DNA of 64,000 nt from UBA6623 sp965217195. Its GTDB lineage: Bacteria; Acidobacteriota; Terriglobia; Bryobacterales; UBA6623. The notes under the pieces are model-generated. The model was given only the letters and a program-made list of their open reading frames with translations, made no database searches and was not told the origin of the DNA. A program made the translations under genes and the position numbers. Shown here one piece after another: positions 18,432-27,001 of the stretch; within the stretch, counting starts at the first letter, position 1, and each line of letters starts with the position of its first letter. Where the stretch lies: NCBI GenBank assembly GCA_965217195.1, contig CBDCHL010000004.1:1529607-1593606 (forward strand), given 5' to 3'.

Positions 18432-19571
18432 CTATTCGGAAGTCGGCGGTGTTGCGGGTACTTCGAACGGCAGATCCGGCGTAAGTCCCGAGGGCGTCTC
18501 GGGACTCTGCTCTTCCATCTCTTGTTTCGCTTCTTCCAGGTACCCAATCGCTTGCTCGGCGAGGCGGCGAAGTTCGGCGCTGGGGGAGATCCTCGTCAGC
18601 CGAAATTGTTCGAGCGCGCCGTCGAAATCGCTCTGCTTGGCCAAGACGGCGCCCAGGCCGTAGTGTGCCGCATAGTAGCCGGGCTGCAGGCGCGACACCG
18701 TGCGGTAGTGCTCGGCGGATTCCTCCAGGCGACCGACTTCATCGAGAGCGCTGGCCAGGTAAAAATGAGCCTCGATATGTGAGGGATCCAGTTCCAGGGC
18801 GTGGTTGAATTGTTCCATTGCCAACGTCATGTCGCCGCCCTCTCCGTGGATGAATCCTAGGCCGACACGAATCTGCGCCGAGTTGGGATCGAGGTCGACG
18901 GCGGTCTGTAGGTGACGCCGTGCTTCGTCGAAGCGCCGGCGCCTTTGCCCCAGGAAAACCCCGTAGTCGTGCCGGGCGCGGGCGTAGTTCGGGGCGTCTT
19001 CGACGGCCTGGCGGTAATGCTCCTCGGCGTCGTCGAGATCTCCTCGGGCTTCGAGCAGGGCTGCGAGCGTTGCGCGGTTGACTCCGTCGTCGGGGCGAAG
19101 TTGGACGTGCTGTTGCAAGATTTGGATGCGTTCGGCGAGGTCGGCAGGCAACCCGGGTCGGTCGGACGGGGCTGGCGAATCCCGTGGGGGCGCCGGGGTG
19201 ACCGGGACGAGCGGGTCGAGGAAGCGAGTCGCTTGTGTGTCTCCCGTCGATTCCCGGATCGACTCGCCGAGGGGCCGCGCGGCATCGGGCGAGTCGGCCG
19301 GCACGGGGTCGGCGATCGCGGCGGTCTCGCCCGACGGCGCTTTCCCCGGCAGCAGGTTGGTCCCGGCGCCACCGTCGGTATCAACGGAAAGGTAGAGCCC
19401 AACGGCGATAACTGCCGCGACTGCGGCGCCGCCGGCGATGACGGTTCCCAGGCCGAGACCCGGTCGCTCGGGCACGGTTTCCATCTCAAAGAGGGCAACG
19501 TCGGGGGACGGGCTTAACGGCGGAGTTGGTCCCCGGCTGCGTCGTGCCCGTTTGGCTCTCTTTCCGGCCAT
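18432..19571 (-). CDS. Membrane-anchored TPR protein
   Basis: 379 residues: a short basic N-terminus (AGKRAKRARRSRG), one membrane segment (about 40-63, GLGTVIAGGAAVAAVIAVGLYL), a low-complexity Pro/Ala/Asp-rich linker (about 65-150) and then five to six tetratricopeptide repeats (about 155-350; for example ARHDYGVFLGQRRRRFDEAR). The orientation rule (basic N-terminus inside) predicts the TPRs on the periplasmic side. Such proteins scaffold envelope complexes; no partner is indicated by neighbours. Convergent with trpS. Confidence 0.85.
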   Translation of the reverse strand: MAGKRAKRARRSRGPTPPLSPSPDVALFEMETVPERPGLGLGTVIAGGAAVAAVIAVGLYLSVDTDGGAGTNLLPGKAPSGETAAIADPVPADSPDAARPLGESIRESTGDTQATRFLDPLVPVTPAPPRDSPAPSDRPGLPADLAERIQILQQHVQLRPDDGVNRATLAALLEARGDLDDAEEHYRQAVEDAPNYARARHDYGVFLGQRRRRFDEARRHLQTAVDLDPNSAQIRVGLGFIHGEGGDMTLAMEQFNHALELDPSHIEAHFYLASALDEVGRLEESAEHYRTVSRLQPGYYAAHYGLGAVLAKQSDFDGALEQFRLTRISPSAELRRLAEQAIGYLEEAKQEMEEQSPETPSGLTPDLPFEVPATPPTSE

Positions 19572-19894
19572 GGTTCAGGAAAGGCAGGCTTCGAACTTCA
19601 GCTCATCTTAGCGCGGCGATGAAATCGCAGTCGTCGGCGCACGGATCCTGCAGGAGGCGACGACCCAGGCTCTCGTGCCCGCTGTAAGGTCGCTGAGCCC
19701 GAGGACTGACAGCCGAGAAATACGTTGTGAGTACGGGCGCGGCACATCAATCCGTTGGTTCGATTCGGCCTCGTCGCATACCGTTCGATGAACCTCGATA
19801 GGGCTCGGTCTCGCGGGCGCCAAGAGGCCCTTCGGACTGGAACACGCTGGAGGCGTGTGGTAGCGTTGACGATAGTTACTCGCTTACCGGCTCT
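19572..19894. other. Divergent intergenic region upstream of dxr
   Basis: About 320 bases between the divergent TPR and dxr genes. A small inverted repeat (ACACGC at 19842-19847, GCGTGT at 19853-19858) is visible. No gene or clear promoter consensus could be supported. Confidence 0.4.
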
Positions 19895-21088
19895 ATGAAG
19901 CGAATCTCCATTTTGGGCTCGACAGGTTCGGTCGGGCGCAACACCCTGCAGGTCATTCAAGAGATCGGCGGGGAATGGGAGGTTGTCGCCCTCGCCGCCG
20001 GAAGAAACGTCGACAAGCTGGTCGATCAGACCTTAGCTTTCCGCCCTCGACTGGTCTCGCTCGCCGATGAAGCCTTGCGCGACGATTACTTGGCAAAGCT
20101 GGCCTTGCAGGAAGATTGGCAGGGCGAAGCACCCGAAGCGCTCTACGGGCCGGAGGGCAACCTGGCAGCCGTCGCGGCCGGGGACCCGGATATCGTCGTT
20201 TCCGCAGCGGTCGGCGTCGCCGGTCTCGAGGCGACGTTCGAGGCGGTGCGACGCGGCAAGCGCGTGGCTCTGGCGAATAAAGAGGTCTTGGTAGCCGCCG
20301 GAGACCTGGTGATGGCGGCGGCGCGGGAATCGGGCGCCGAGATACTGCCGGTCGATAGCGAGCATAATGGCGTTCACCAGTGCCTCCAAGCCGGGTCGGC
20401 GAAGGAAGTTTCGCGGCTGATCCTGACAGCCTCGGGCGGACCTTTCCGCACGCTGCCGAAAGCCGAGTTCGACGCTGTTACGCCCGAGCGAGCCCTCGAT
20501 CACCCTACCTGGAAGATGGGCGCGCGTATCACGATCGACTCGGCGACGTTGATGAATAAGGGGTTTGAGGTCATCGAAGCGCGTTGGCTGTTTGATTTCC
20601 GACCGGATCAGATCGAAGTCGTTGTTCACCCTCAGTCGATCGTCCACGCGCTGCTCGAGTTTCAAGACGGCTCGGTGATCGCGCAACTTGCCCCGCCGGA
20701 CATGAAGCTGCCAATCCGCTACGCGCTTAGTTATCCCCGCCGGCAAGTCGCGCCCACAGACCGCCGGCTGCGATGGGATTGTGTGAGACAATTAGACTTT
20801 GAGCCTCCCGACAGGGAGAAGTTTCCACTGCTCGGCCTCGCCTACGAAGCGCTCGACGCGGGCGGCACCGCGGGATGTGTGCTCAATGCAGCCGATGAGG
20901 TAGCTGTCGAGGCGTTCCTCGACGGCCGGATCACCTTTCCCGAGGTGCCCCGCGTCGTTGGAGACACGCTGGAGCGGGTGGAGCCGAGGCGAACGGCCTC
21001 GCCCGCTGAAGTCCTTGAAATCGACCAGCAGGCCCGGCGGGTTGTACGCGACCTCATCGAGCGAAAACCTGTCGTTTTTGCCTCTTGA
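19895..21088 (+). CDS. dxr: 1-deoxy-D-xylulose 5-phosphate reductoisomerase
   Basis: Second enzyme of the MEP isoprenoid pathway: converts DXP to 2-C-methyl-D-erythritol 4-phosphate with NADPH and a divalent metal. The NADPH fold starts ISILGSTGSVGRNTL (residues 4-18); NKEVLVAAG, LPVDSEHNG (metal-binding Asp/Glu) and the substrate loop DHPTWKMGARITIDSATLMNKG are intact. Length 397 matches the family. It is followed after 18 bases by rseP, a common pairing in bacteria. Confidence 0.97.
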   Translation: MKRISILGSTGSVGRNTLQVIQEIGGEWEVVALAAGRNVDKLVDQTLAFRPRLVSLADEALRDDYLAKLALQEDWQGEAPEALYGPEGNLAAVAAGDPDIVVSAAVGVAGLEATFEAVRRGKRVALANKEVLVAAGDLVMAAARESGAEILPVDSEHNGVHQCLQAGSAKEVSRLILTASGGPFRTLPKAEFDAVTPERALDHPTWKMGARITIDSATLMNKGFEVIEARWLFDFRPDQIEVVVHPQSIVHALLEFQDGSVIAQLAPPDMKLPIRYALSYPRRQVAPTDRRLRWDCVRQLDFEPPDREKFPLLGLAYEALDAGGTAGCVLNAADEVAVEAFLDGRITFPEVPRVVGDTLERVEPRRTASPAEVLEIDQQARRVVRDLIERKPVVFAS

Positions 21089-21106
21089 GACGGAATTCAA
21101 ACAACG

Positions 21107-22432
21107 ATGGGAGCCATCGAAAACATTCTAGCCTTTGTCTTCGTGCTCGGCGTCATGGTAGTGATCCATGAGCTGGGGCACTTCTGGGCGGCGCGCTATT
21201 TCAAGGTACGCGTGTTGGCCTTTGCCTTCGGGTTCGGCCCGCGGCTGTTCGGGTTCAAACGTGGCGATACGGACTATAAGGTCTGCCTATTTCCGCTGGG
21301 TGGTTTCGTCAAGATGGCGGGCGAAAATCCGGGCGAGCCGAGCGGTAAGCCGGATGAGTTCATGGCCAAACCCCGCTGGCAGCGGATCATCATCGCCCTG
21401 ATGGGCCCGGTGTTCAACGTCATCTTGGCGTTCGTTCTGCTGGCCGGCCTTTTCATGGTCCATTACGAACGGAGGGCCGTGCAGCTCGAGCCGCCGCTGA
21501 TCGGCTATGTGTCGATGGGGTCGCCGGCGGAGAAGGCGGGGATTCTCGAGGGCGACTTGATTACGGCCCTCGACGGCGAAGCGGTCGCCGACTGGGAGTC
21601 GGTGCGACTGGTCGAGATCGCGGCTCCCTACAAGACAGTCGAAGTCACGGTCCTTCGGAACGGTGAGGATCTAAACTTTTCCGTGCCCATCGACGCCGAT
21701 GAAAGGACCGGCCTCGGTCAGGCCGGCTGGAACGAATCGACCGGGGTTCGTCTTGGGGAAACCACCACCGGGCTTCCGGCGGAGAAGGCGGGAATTCAAG
21801 AAGACGATTTGCTGCTGACCCTCAACGGCGATCCTGTCAACTCCTGGCGCAAAGTGCCCGACTCGATCCAGCGAATCGGCGGGCAGCCCATCCAAATCGA
21901 AGTGCAGCGCGGGGAGCAGGTCGTGGCCATAGAGGTCACGCCGGTCTACCACTCCACGGAAACGCTCAAGCCCGCTTGGCGCATTGGAGTTGAGCTGATT
22001 CCCGAAGACGAGACGATTACGACACAACTGGGGCTGGTCGACGCGATGGCACAGTCCTATGACCACAACGTCAAGAACGCCACACTGATTTTCGGCTTTC
22101 TCAAGGGCTTGATAGAGCAGCGCATGTCACCCAAGTCGCTGGAGGGCCCGATCGGCATCGCGCGCCTTTCGGGAGAGGCGGCGCGCGCGGGCATACCCTA
22201 CCTAGTAATGATGATGGCGGCGATCAGCCTGAATCTGGGTATCTTCAACTTGCTCCCGATTCCAATTCTTGACGGCGGGATGATCACAATGCTCTTGCTG
22301 GAATCGGTGATGCGACGTGATATCAGCATCGCGATCAAGGAGCGCGTCTTCCAGGTGGGCTTGGTGTTCATTCTGCTGCTGTTTGGGTTCGTGATTTACA
22401 ACGACATCCTCAAGATTCTTCCCGCCGGGTAG
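21107..22432 (+). CDS. rseP: RIP site-2 metalloprotease RseP
   Basis: Intramembrane zinc protease that cleaves transmembrane anti-sigma factors and signal peptides. HELGH (His21, Glu22, His25) lies in the first membrane helix; the C-terminal helix carries the third ligand in NLLPIPILDGG. Two PDZ domains (about 128-200 and about 215-295, each with a (S/G)PAEKAGI-type segment) lie between. 441 residues is usual for the two-PDZ RseP form. Probably co-transcribed with dxr. Confidence 0.95.
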   Translation: MGAIENILAFVFVLGVMVVIHELGHFWAARYFKVRVLAFAFGFGPRLFGFKRGDTDYKVCLFPLGGFVKMAGENPGEPSGKPDEFMAKPRWQRIIIALMGPVFNVILAFVLLAGLFMVHYERRAVQLEPPLIGYVSMGSPAEKAGILEGDLITALDGEAVADWESVRLVEIAAPYKTVEVTVLRNGEDLNFSVPIDADERTGLGQAGWNESTGVRLGETTTGLPAEKAGIQEDDLLLTLNGDPVNSWRKVPDSIQRIGGQPIQIEVQRGEQVVAIEVTPVYHSTETLKPAWRIGVELIPEDETITTQLGLVDAMAQSYDHNVKNATLIFGFLKGLIEQRMSPKSLEGPIGIARLSGEAARAGIPYLVMMMAAISLNLGIFNLLPIPILDGGMITMLLLESVMRRDISIAIKERVFQVGLVFILLLFGFVIYNDILKILPAG

Positions 22433-22509
22433 AAGAAGGTCGTCATTCGCCCATTCGAGTGTTCCCTAGACGGCTTGCTTCCTCGCTCGCGATTTGATGG
22501 AATGGCGTT

Positions 22510-22752
22510 ATGCCCGCGGCGACGCTAGATTTGGACAAATTCATCGGCCGCTCGGTCGACCGCTTGACGCTCAATGAACACGAATCGCTGGTCGGTAAGT
22601 TCATGGCGCAAGAAATTTATACACCGCAAACACTGCCTTTACAGCGCATCGAGGCGCTCGGTGACACCATCCAAGATTGCGTCAAGCAACTGCGCTCCCG
22701 GGGCCTCGATCCTCTAAACTTCGAATTCACCCGCCTCGGCCCACCGTACTAA
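22510..22752 (+). CDS. Small hypothetical protein
   Basis: 80-residue soluble protein from ATG 22510, not recognised. It is acidic to neutral and helical (DKFIGRSVDRLTLNEHESLVG; IEALGDTIQDCVKQLRSRG), with no cysteine pairs, signal peptide or membrane segment. It sits between rseP and an RNA methyltransferase on the same strand with modest gaps, so it may be co-transcribed. Natural composition and a clean start and stop support coding; the ribosome site is weak. Confidence 0.55.
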   Translation: MPAATLDLDKFIGRSVDRLTLNEHESLVGKFMAQEIYTPQTLPLQRIEALGDTIQDCVKQLRSRGLDPLNFEFTRLGPPY

Positions 22753-22832
22753 CAGCGCCTTCCGACGGCTCGCCCGGGTTCGGCGCACCTTGCCGTTCGA
22801 ACCTGCTTGAATATCCTTTGGTTGGTTCGGCC

Positions 22833-23555
22833 ATGGCTTGGCAACAGAATCTAAGGGTCGTCTTGGTTCGCTCCCGCAACTCGCTCAATATCGGGGCAGC
22901 GGCGCGGGCGATGTTCAACTTCGGGTTCTCGGATCTTTGGCTGGTCGAGCCCTACGATAAGGCCTTTCGCAAAGCTCGATCGGCGGTCGGCGCGACGAAG
23001 GTACTGCGCGATGCGCGCGTTACCTCTGATTTGGCCGAAGCGTTGGGCGAGGCGTCGCTGATCGTCGGAGCCTCAGGCGTCGAAGGGCGGGTCCAACGTC
23101 AAGTGCAACGGACGCTGCCCGATGCCGGACACGCCTTGCGGACGCATCTGGAGGACCGCCCGGCCGCGCTCGTGTTCGGTTCCGAGAAGTCGGGTTTGTC
23201 GAACGAACAACTCAGCCATTGCGACTGGATTCTGAACATCCCGACCCAGGCCGACTGCCCGTCGATGAACCTGGGGCAAGCCGTGGCGTTGTGCTGTTAT
23301 GAGATCGCGCGGGTGGCACGACCGGTTCCTCGTCTTCGGACTCCGGCGTCAATTAGCGCCGACGAGCGCGACCGGATACTCGGGATGCTGATGCCCGTCC
23401 TCGAAGAGAGCGGCTTTATCCTACGCGGACACCGCCCATCACAACTCCTCAAGGTCCGTCGATGGATCGGGCGGCTGAGGTTGGCTCCCGCCGACTCGCG
23501 GCTGCTGATGGGGATGCTGCGACAGATCGGCTGGAGGCTGGGCCAGGGTAAGTAG
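22833..23555 (+). CDS. RNA 2'-O-methyltransferase, TrmH/SpoU family (TrmJ-like)
   Basis: 240 residues with the SPOUT knot fold. Motif 1 is VRSRNSLNIGAAARAMFNFG, motif 2 ALVFGSEKSGLSNEQL and motif 3 (SAM-binding) NIPTQADCPSMNLGQAVALCCYE. The arrangement matches TrmJ, which methylates the 2'-O of nucleotide 32 in tRNAs, more than TrmL or RlmB; a C-terminal helical extension (about 170-240) also fits TrmJ. The start at ATG 22833 leads straight into the fold; an earlier frame from 22677 lacks family similarity. Confidence 0.88.
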   Translation: MAWQQNLRVVLVRSRNSLNIGAAARAMFNFGFSDLWLVEPYDKAFRKARSAVGATKVLRDARVTSDLAEALGEASLIVGASGVEGRVQRQVQRTLPDAGHALRTHLEDRPAALVFGSEKSGLSNEQLSHCDWILNIPTQADCPSMNLGQAVALCCYEIARVARPVPRLRTPASISADERDRILGMLMPVLEESGFILRGHRPSQLLKVRRWIGRLRLAPADSRLLMGMLRQIGWRLGQGK

Positions 23556-23815
23556 GACAGGCCAAACGGCGACGCCGCACGCACGTCGTCGGCGCGAATT
23601 CGAAGGGCTATTTTCAGCCCGATTGATATACTGAGCTTTCGGTCCACCCAACGTTACTTTCGGGTCGCCCCTCACCGGCCGCCCGGCCTCAGCGCGGTCG
23701 ACAGGAGCGCCCCGGAACCTCGTTGCGTCGGCCGAACATGACCCGTGCAGGCGGCGATTTTTTCCGCCGATGTCAATACAATGGCCCCCGAGAAGACCGG
23801 GGTCAGGCAACCGTC

Positions 23816-25360
23816 ATGTTGATGCAGCAGAGACTGAGCCTTAAGCTTGCGCAGAAGCCTGTCCTGACCCAGAGCCTGCGGCAGCTGGTTAAGCTCCTCG
23901 CGCTCAACAAGCTCGACCTGAAAGAGGAAATCACCCAGGAACTCGAGTCCAACCCGGTCCTCGAAGCCGGAGTTGACCCGGAGGGGCCCACCGACGCCGA
24001 GGAATCACCGGAAGAGGAGAGCTGGGAAGGTGCCGCCGGTAATGCGAGCGACAACGTGTCTACTGAGCCGGCTGACAGTGGCCCACCGGCGCAAACTGTT
24101 GAGTCAGGCACAGCGGACGAGGTGCCCGCCGCTGAAAACTCCCCCGAAGCATCGAGCGCGGAGGCCGGCGATCCCTTCGACGAGATCGATTTCAATGCGT
24201 TCTTCAACGACTATCTCGACCCGGGCGTGCATACCCCCTTCGCAATGGAAACGATCGACCGCCCGTCATTCGAAACGTTTCTCTCCCAACCGACGACATT
24301 GACCGACCATCTGCTGTGGCAGCTTAGCCTCAGTCCGGCAAATGAAACTGTGTCGGATACGGTCGAGGCGATTGTCGGCAACCTCGACGAGGACGGGTAC
24401 CTCACCGCGCCGCTGGAAGAAGTGGCCGCCACGTCGGGTGCGTCCGAGCAGCAGGCCGAAGAGGCACTGCGTTTAGTCCAGGAATTCGACCCCTCGGGTG
24501 TCGGTGCGCGCGGTGTCGGCGAGTGCCTGATGATTCAGTTACGGGCCTGTGGAGCGGATGAGGGCGTGGCGGGAGAGATCGTCGAGCATCATCTTGAGCT
24601 ATTCGAGAACGGCCACGCCGGCGAACTGCCCTCCCGCCTGAGACGACCTCAGCGCCACGCCGACATCGCGCTACAGCTGATTCGGGGGCTCGATCCCCGC
24701 CCGGGTCAGCACTACGCGGCGTCGAAGACCCGCACGGTTGAACCAGATGTTCATTTCGTCAAGACGCAAGACGGTTTCCGAGTGTCGCTCAACGATGACG
24801 ACTTACCCGACCTGCGGCTGAATCGTCAATACCGCCGCTTACTCCAAAAGGGCAAAGCGACAAAGGAAGTGCGCGACTACATCAAGGACCGCTATCACTC
24901 GGCGATCCAGTTGCTCCGCAACATCGAACAGCGAAAACACACCATTGAGAGCGTTTGCGAGTCCATCGTGCGTCGACAGGGCGCTTTCCTCGCCAACGGC
25001 ATCGAGCACCTTAGGCCGATGATGATCAAGGAAGTCGCGGAAGAAATCGGCGTGCATCCCTCTACGGTGAGCCGTGCGGTTGCCAACAAATACGCCCACA
25101 CGCCCCACGGCGTTTATGGATTGCGGTTTTTCTTTTCCGAAGCCGTTCAAGGGCCCGCCGGGAATTCGATACCGTTATTGGTCCTCAAACGTCGCGTCAA
25201 GCAGATGATCGACCAGGAGAATCCTGCGACACCGTTGACTGATGATCACATCAGTCGCATGTTGCGGGATCAGGGCATCCAAGTGACGCGCCGGACCGTC
25301 GCTAAGTATCGTGAAGATTTGAATATTCCGTCAACGCACAGGCGCCGCCAGCGTGCCTAG
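23816..25360 (+). CDS. rpoN: RNA polymerase sigma-54 factor
   Basis: 514 residues. Region I is Gln/Leu-rich (MQQRLSLKLAQKPVLTQSLRQ, split here only for description), followed by an acidic region II (about 50-150), the core-binding domain, and the DNA-binding part with the RpoN box near the end, reading VTRRTVAKYREDLNIPST. It directs transcription from -24/-12 promoters with enhancer-binding ATPases. It begins the conserved cluster rpoN-hpf-rapZ; ptsN, usual between hpf and rapZ, is missing here. Confidence 0.96.
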   Translation: MLMQQRLSLKLAQKPVLTQSLRQLVKLLALNKLDLKEEITQELESNPVLEAGVDPEGPTDAEESPEEESWEGAAGNASDNVSTEPADSGPPAQTVESGTADEVPAAENSPEASSAEAGDPFDEIDFNAFFNDYLDPGVHTPFAMETIDRPSFETFLSQPTTLTDHLLWQLSLSPANETVSDTVEAIVGNLDEDGYLTAPLEEVAATSGASEQQAEEALRLVQEFDPSGVGARGVGECLMIQLRACGADEGVAGEIVEHHLELFENGHAGELPSRLRRPQRHADIALQLIRGLDPRPGQHYAASKTRTVEPDVHFVKTQDGFRVSLNDDDLPDLRLNRQYRRLLQKGKATKEVRDYIKDRYHSAIQLLRNIEQRKHTIESVCESIVRRQGAFLANGIEHLRPMMIKEVAEEIGVHPSTVSRAVANKYAHTPHGVYGLRFFFSEAVQGPAGNSIPLLVLKRRVKQMIDQENPATPLTDDHISRMLRDQGIQVTRRTVAKYREDLNIPSTHRRRQRA

Positions 25361-25381
25361 AGGCGGGTTGAAGACGACTCC

Positions 25382-25936
25382 ATGCAGGTTAACTACACTT
25401 CTAGAAACACCGACATCTCCGAACAGCAAAAGCGGAAGGTTCAACGCAAGTTCGAGAAGATCCACAAGATCCTCAATCCGAACCGAGACTTGGAAGCGCG
25501 CGTGTTTTTGTCGCGGCAACGTCATCTATGCGAGGCGGAGGTCACCCTCCAAGCCTTGCACCATACGCTGGTCGTGACCGCTTCACACCCCGAACCGCTG
25601 GCGGCGGTCCTCGGCGCCGTGGACAAGCTCGAAAAGCAAGCGGTGAAGAACAAGCATAAGCTGATCGATGTTCGCCGTTCGGACCGCAATCGCAGGGCGA
25701 CCGCGCCCGCCGGCGAGCCTATCGCCGCCGTGCCGGCCAATGACGCAGCCACTCCCCGCCCTGTCGTCCGGAGCAACGACGTAGCCCCCAAACCCTTGAC
25801 TCTCGAAGAGGCTGAGATGCGGATTGAAGAGCGCGATTGCGATCAGGTGACGTTCCGCGACGCCGAGAGCGGCCGTTTGCAGGTGCTGTTCCGTCGGCGC
25901 GACGGCCGCCTGGAACTGGTGGATGTCGGGGCCTAG
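25382..25936 (+). CDS. hpf: Ribosome hibernation promoting factor, long form
   Basis: 184 residues. N-terminal S30AE/RaiA fold (about 1-100: MQVNYTSRNTDISEQQ start, then mixed strands and helices that bind the decoding centre), linker (about 100-130), and the C-terminal dimerisation domain (about 130-184: KPLTLEEAEMRIEERDCDQVTF...) that joins two 70S ribosomes. This is the long form, typical outside gamma-proteobacteria. It starts 21 bases after rpoN. Confidence 0.93.
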   Translation: MQVNYTSRNTDISEQQKRKVQRKFEKIHKILNPNRDLEARVFLSRQRHLCEAEVTLQALHHTLVVTASHPEPLAAVLGAVDKLEKQAVKNKHKLIDVRRSDRNRRATAPAGEPIAAVPANDAATPRPVVRSNDVAPKPLTLEEAEMRIEERDCDQVTFRDAESGRLQVLFRRRDGRLELVDVGA

Positions 25937-25969
25937 CAGACCGCATACCGTGTCTGGATAAGCCGGACC

Positions 25970-26896
25970 GTGCCGAAGAAAACGACGAAAAGGTCAAAGG
26001 CGAATCCAAGTCGCGATGCGTCCGCCGCGGCGGGCACAACTCCGGATCTCGTGATTTTGACTGGGCTCAGCGGCTCGGGCAAGGCCTCGGTCCTGAAGAT
26101 CCTCGAGGACAACGGCTACTACGCCGTCGACAACCTCCCGATCGATTTGATTCCGACCTTCGCGCAGCTCTGCCGCCAGTCCCAGGAAATCTCGCGAGCG
26201 GCTTTAGTCGTGGATATTCGGGAGGGCAAGGCGCTGCGGCGGTTTCCGAAGATGTTTCGGGACTTGCGCCGCGAGATGCGGGTTCTGCTCGTGTACCTCG
26301 AAAGTGACGACGAAGTCTTGCAGCGGCGCTTCAGCGAGACACGTCGCCCTCATCCACTTGGAACCGCCGACAACGTCGCCGAAAATCTGCAAGCCGAGAG
26401 AAAGGTCCTGGCGCCAATCGAGAAGCTCGCGGACCTGACCATCGATACTTCGGGACTAACCGTTCACGACCTGCGGCGTCTAATCATTTCCCGCTTTAGC
26501 GGCTCGACCCCCCAGCCGGAGCTTCTGGTTACCGTGCAGAGCTTCGGGTTTAAGCACGGCGTGCCGAGCGACAGCGACTTGGTCTTCGATGTTCGCTTTC
26601 TCCCGAATCCCAACTACGTGCCGGGGTGCAAAGGCCTCACGGGGAAGCACCAGCGAGTCGCCCGGTACATTCGCTCGTTTCCCCAGACCGGAGAGTTCGT
26701 CGGTCGCATTTCGGAATTGCTCGTCTACCTCATGCCGCATTACGGCAAAGAGGGGAAGAGCTATCTCACGATCAGCTTCGGCTGCACGGGAGGGCGCCAT
26801 CGTTCCGTATTCATTGCCGATGCCATCGCCCGGAATTTGGCCGCCGCCGACTGTCGAGCCAAGGTGGTGCACCGCGATGTTCGCAAGCCCGCCTGA
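25970..26896 (+). CDS. rapZ: RNase adapter / nucleotide-binding protein RapZ
   Basis: 308 residues using GTG at 25970. The Walker A is GLSGSGKAS (about 32-40), followed by GYYAVDNLP; the C-terminal domain carries SFGFKHGVPSDSDLVFDVRFLPNP, RVARYIRSFPQTGEF and ISFGCTGGRHRSV, all RapZ/YvcJ hallmarks. The family binds ATP/GTP and in enterobacteria guides RNase E to GlmZ; in other phyla the role is broader. It ends the rpoN-hpf-rapZ cluster. An Arg/Lys/Ser-rich extension (1-26) precedes the fold. Confidence 0.94.
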   Translation: MPKKTTKRSKANPSRDASAAAGTTPDLVILTGLSGSGKASVLKILEDNGYYAVDNLPIDLIPTFAQLCRQSQEISRAALVVDIREGKALRRFPKMFRDLRREMRVLLVYLESDDEVLQRRFSETRRPHPLGTADNVAENLQAERKVLAPIEKLADLTIDTSGLTVHDLRRLIISRFSGSTPQPELLVTVQSFGFKHGVPSDSDLVFDVRFLPNPNYVPGCKGLTGKHQRVARYIRSFPQTGEFVGRISELLVYLMPHYGKEGKSYLTISFGCTGGRHRSVFIADAIARNLAAADCRAKVVHRDVRKPA

Positions 26897-27001
26897 AAAC
26901 TGCGTTCGACCGCCCGGACAGAGTGCGTTCTTGCGCCGCTCGGCGGGTGGAACGGCAAAACCGGATTGGTATAATTTGGTTGTCTCCGGCTGAGTTTCAC
27001 T

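Noticed and set aside
19700..19790. GGTTCGATTC resembling a tRNA T-arm upstream of dxr
   Set aside because: No acceptor stem, anticodon arm or CCA-compatible end could be folded around it on either strand.
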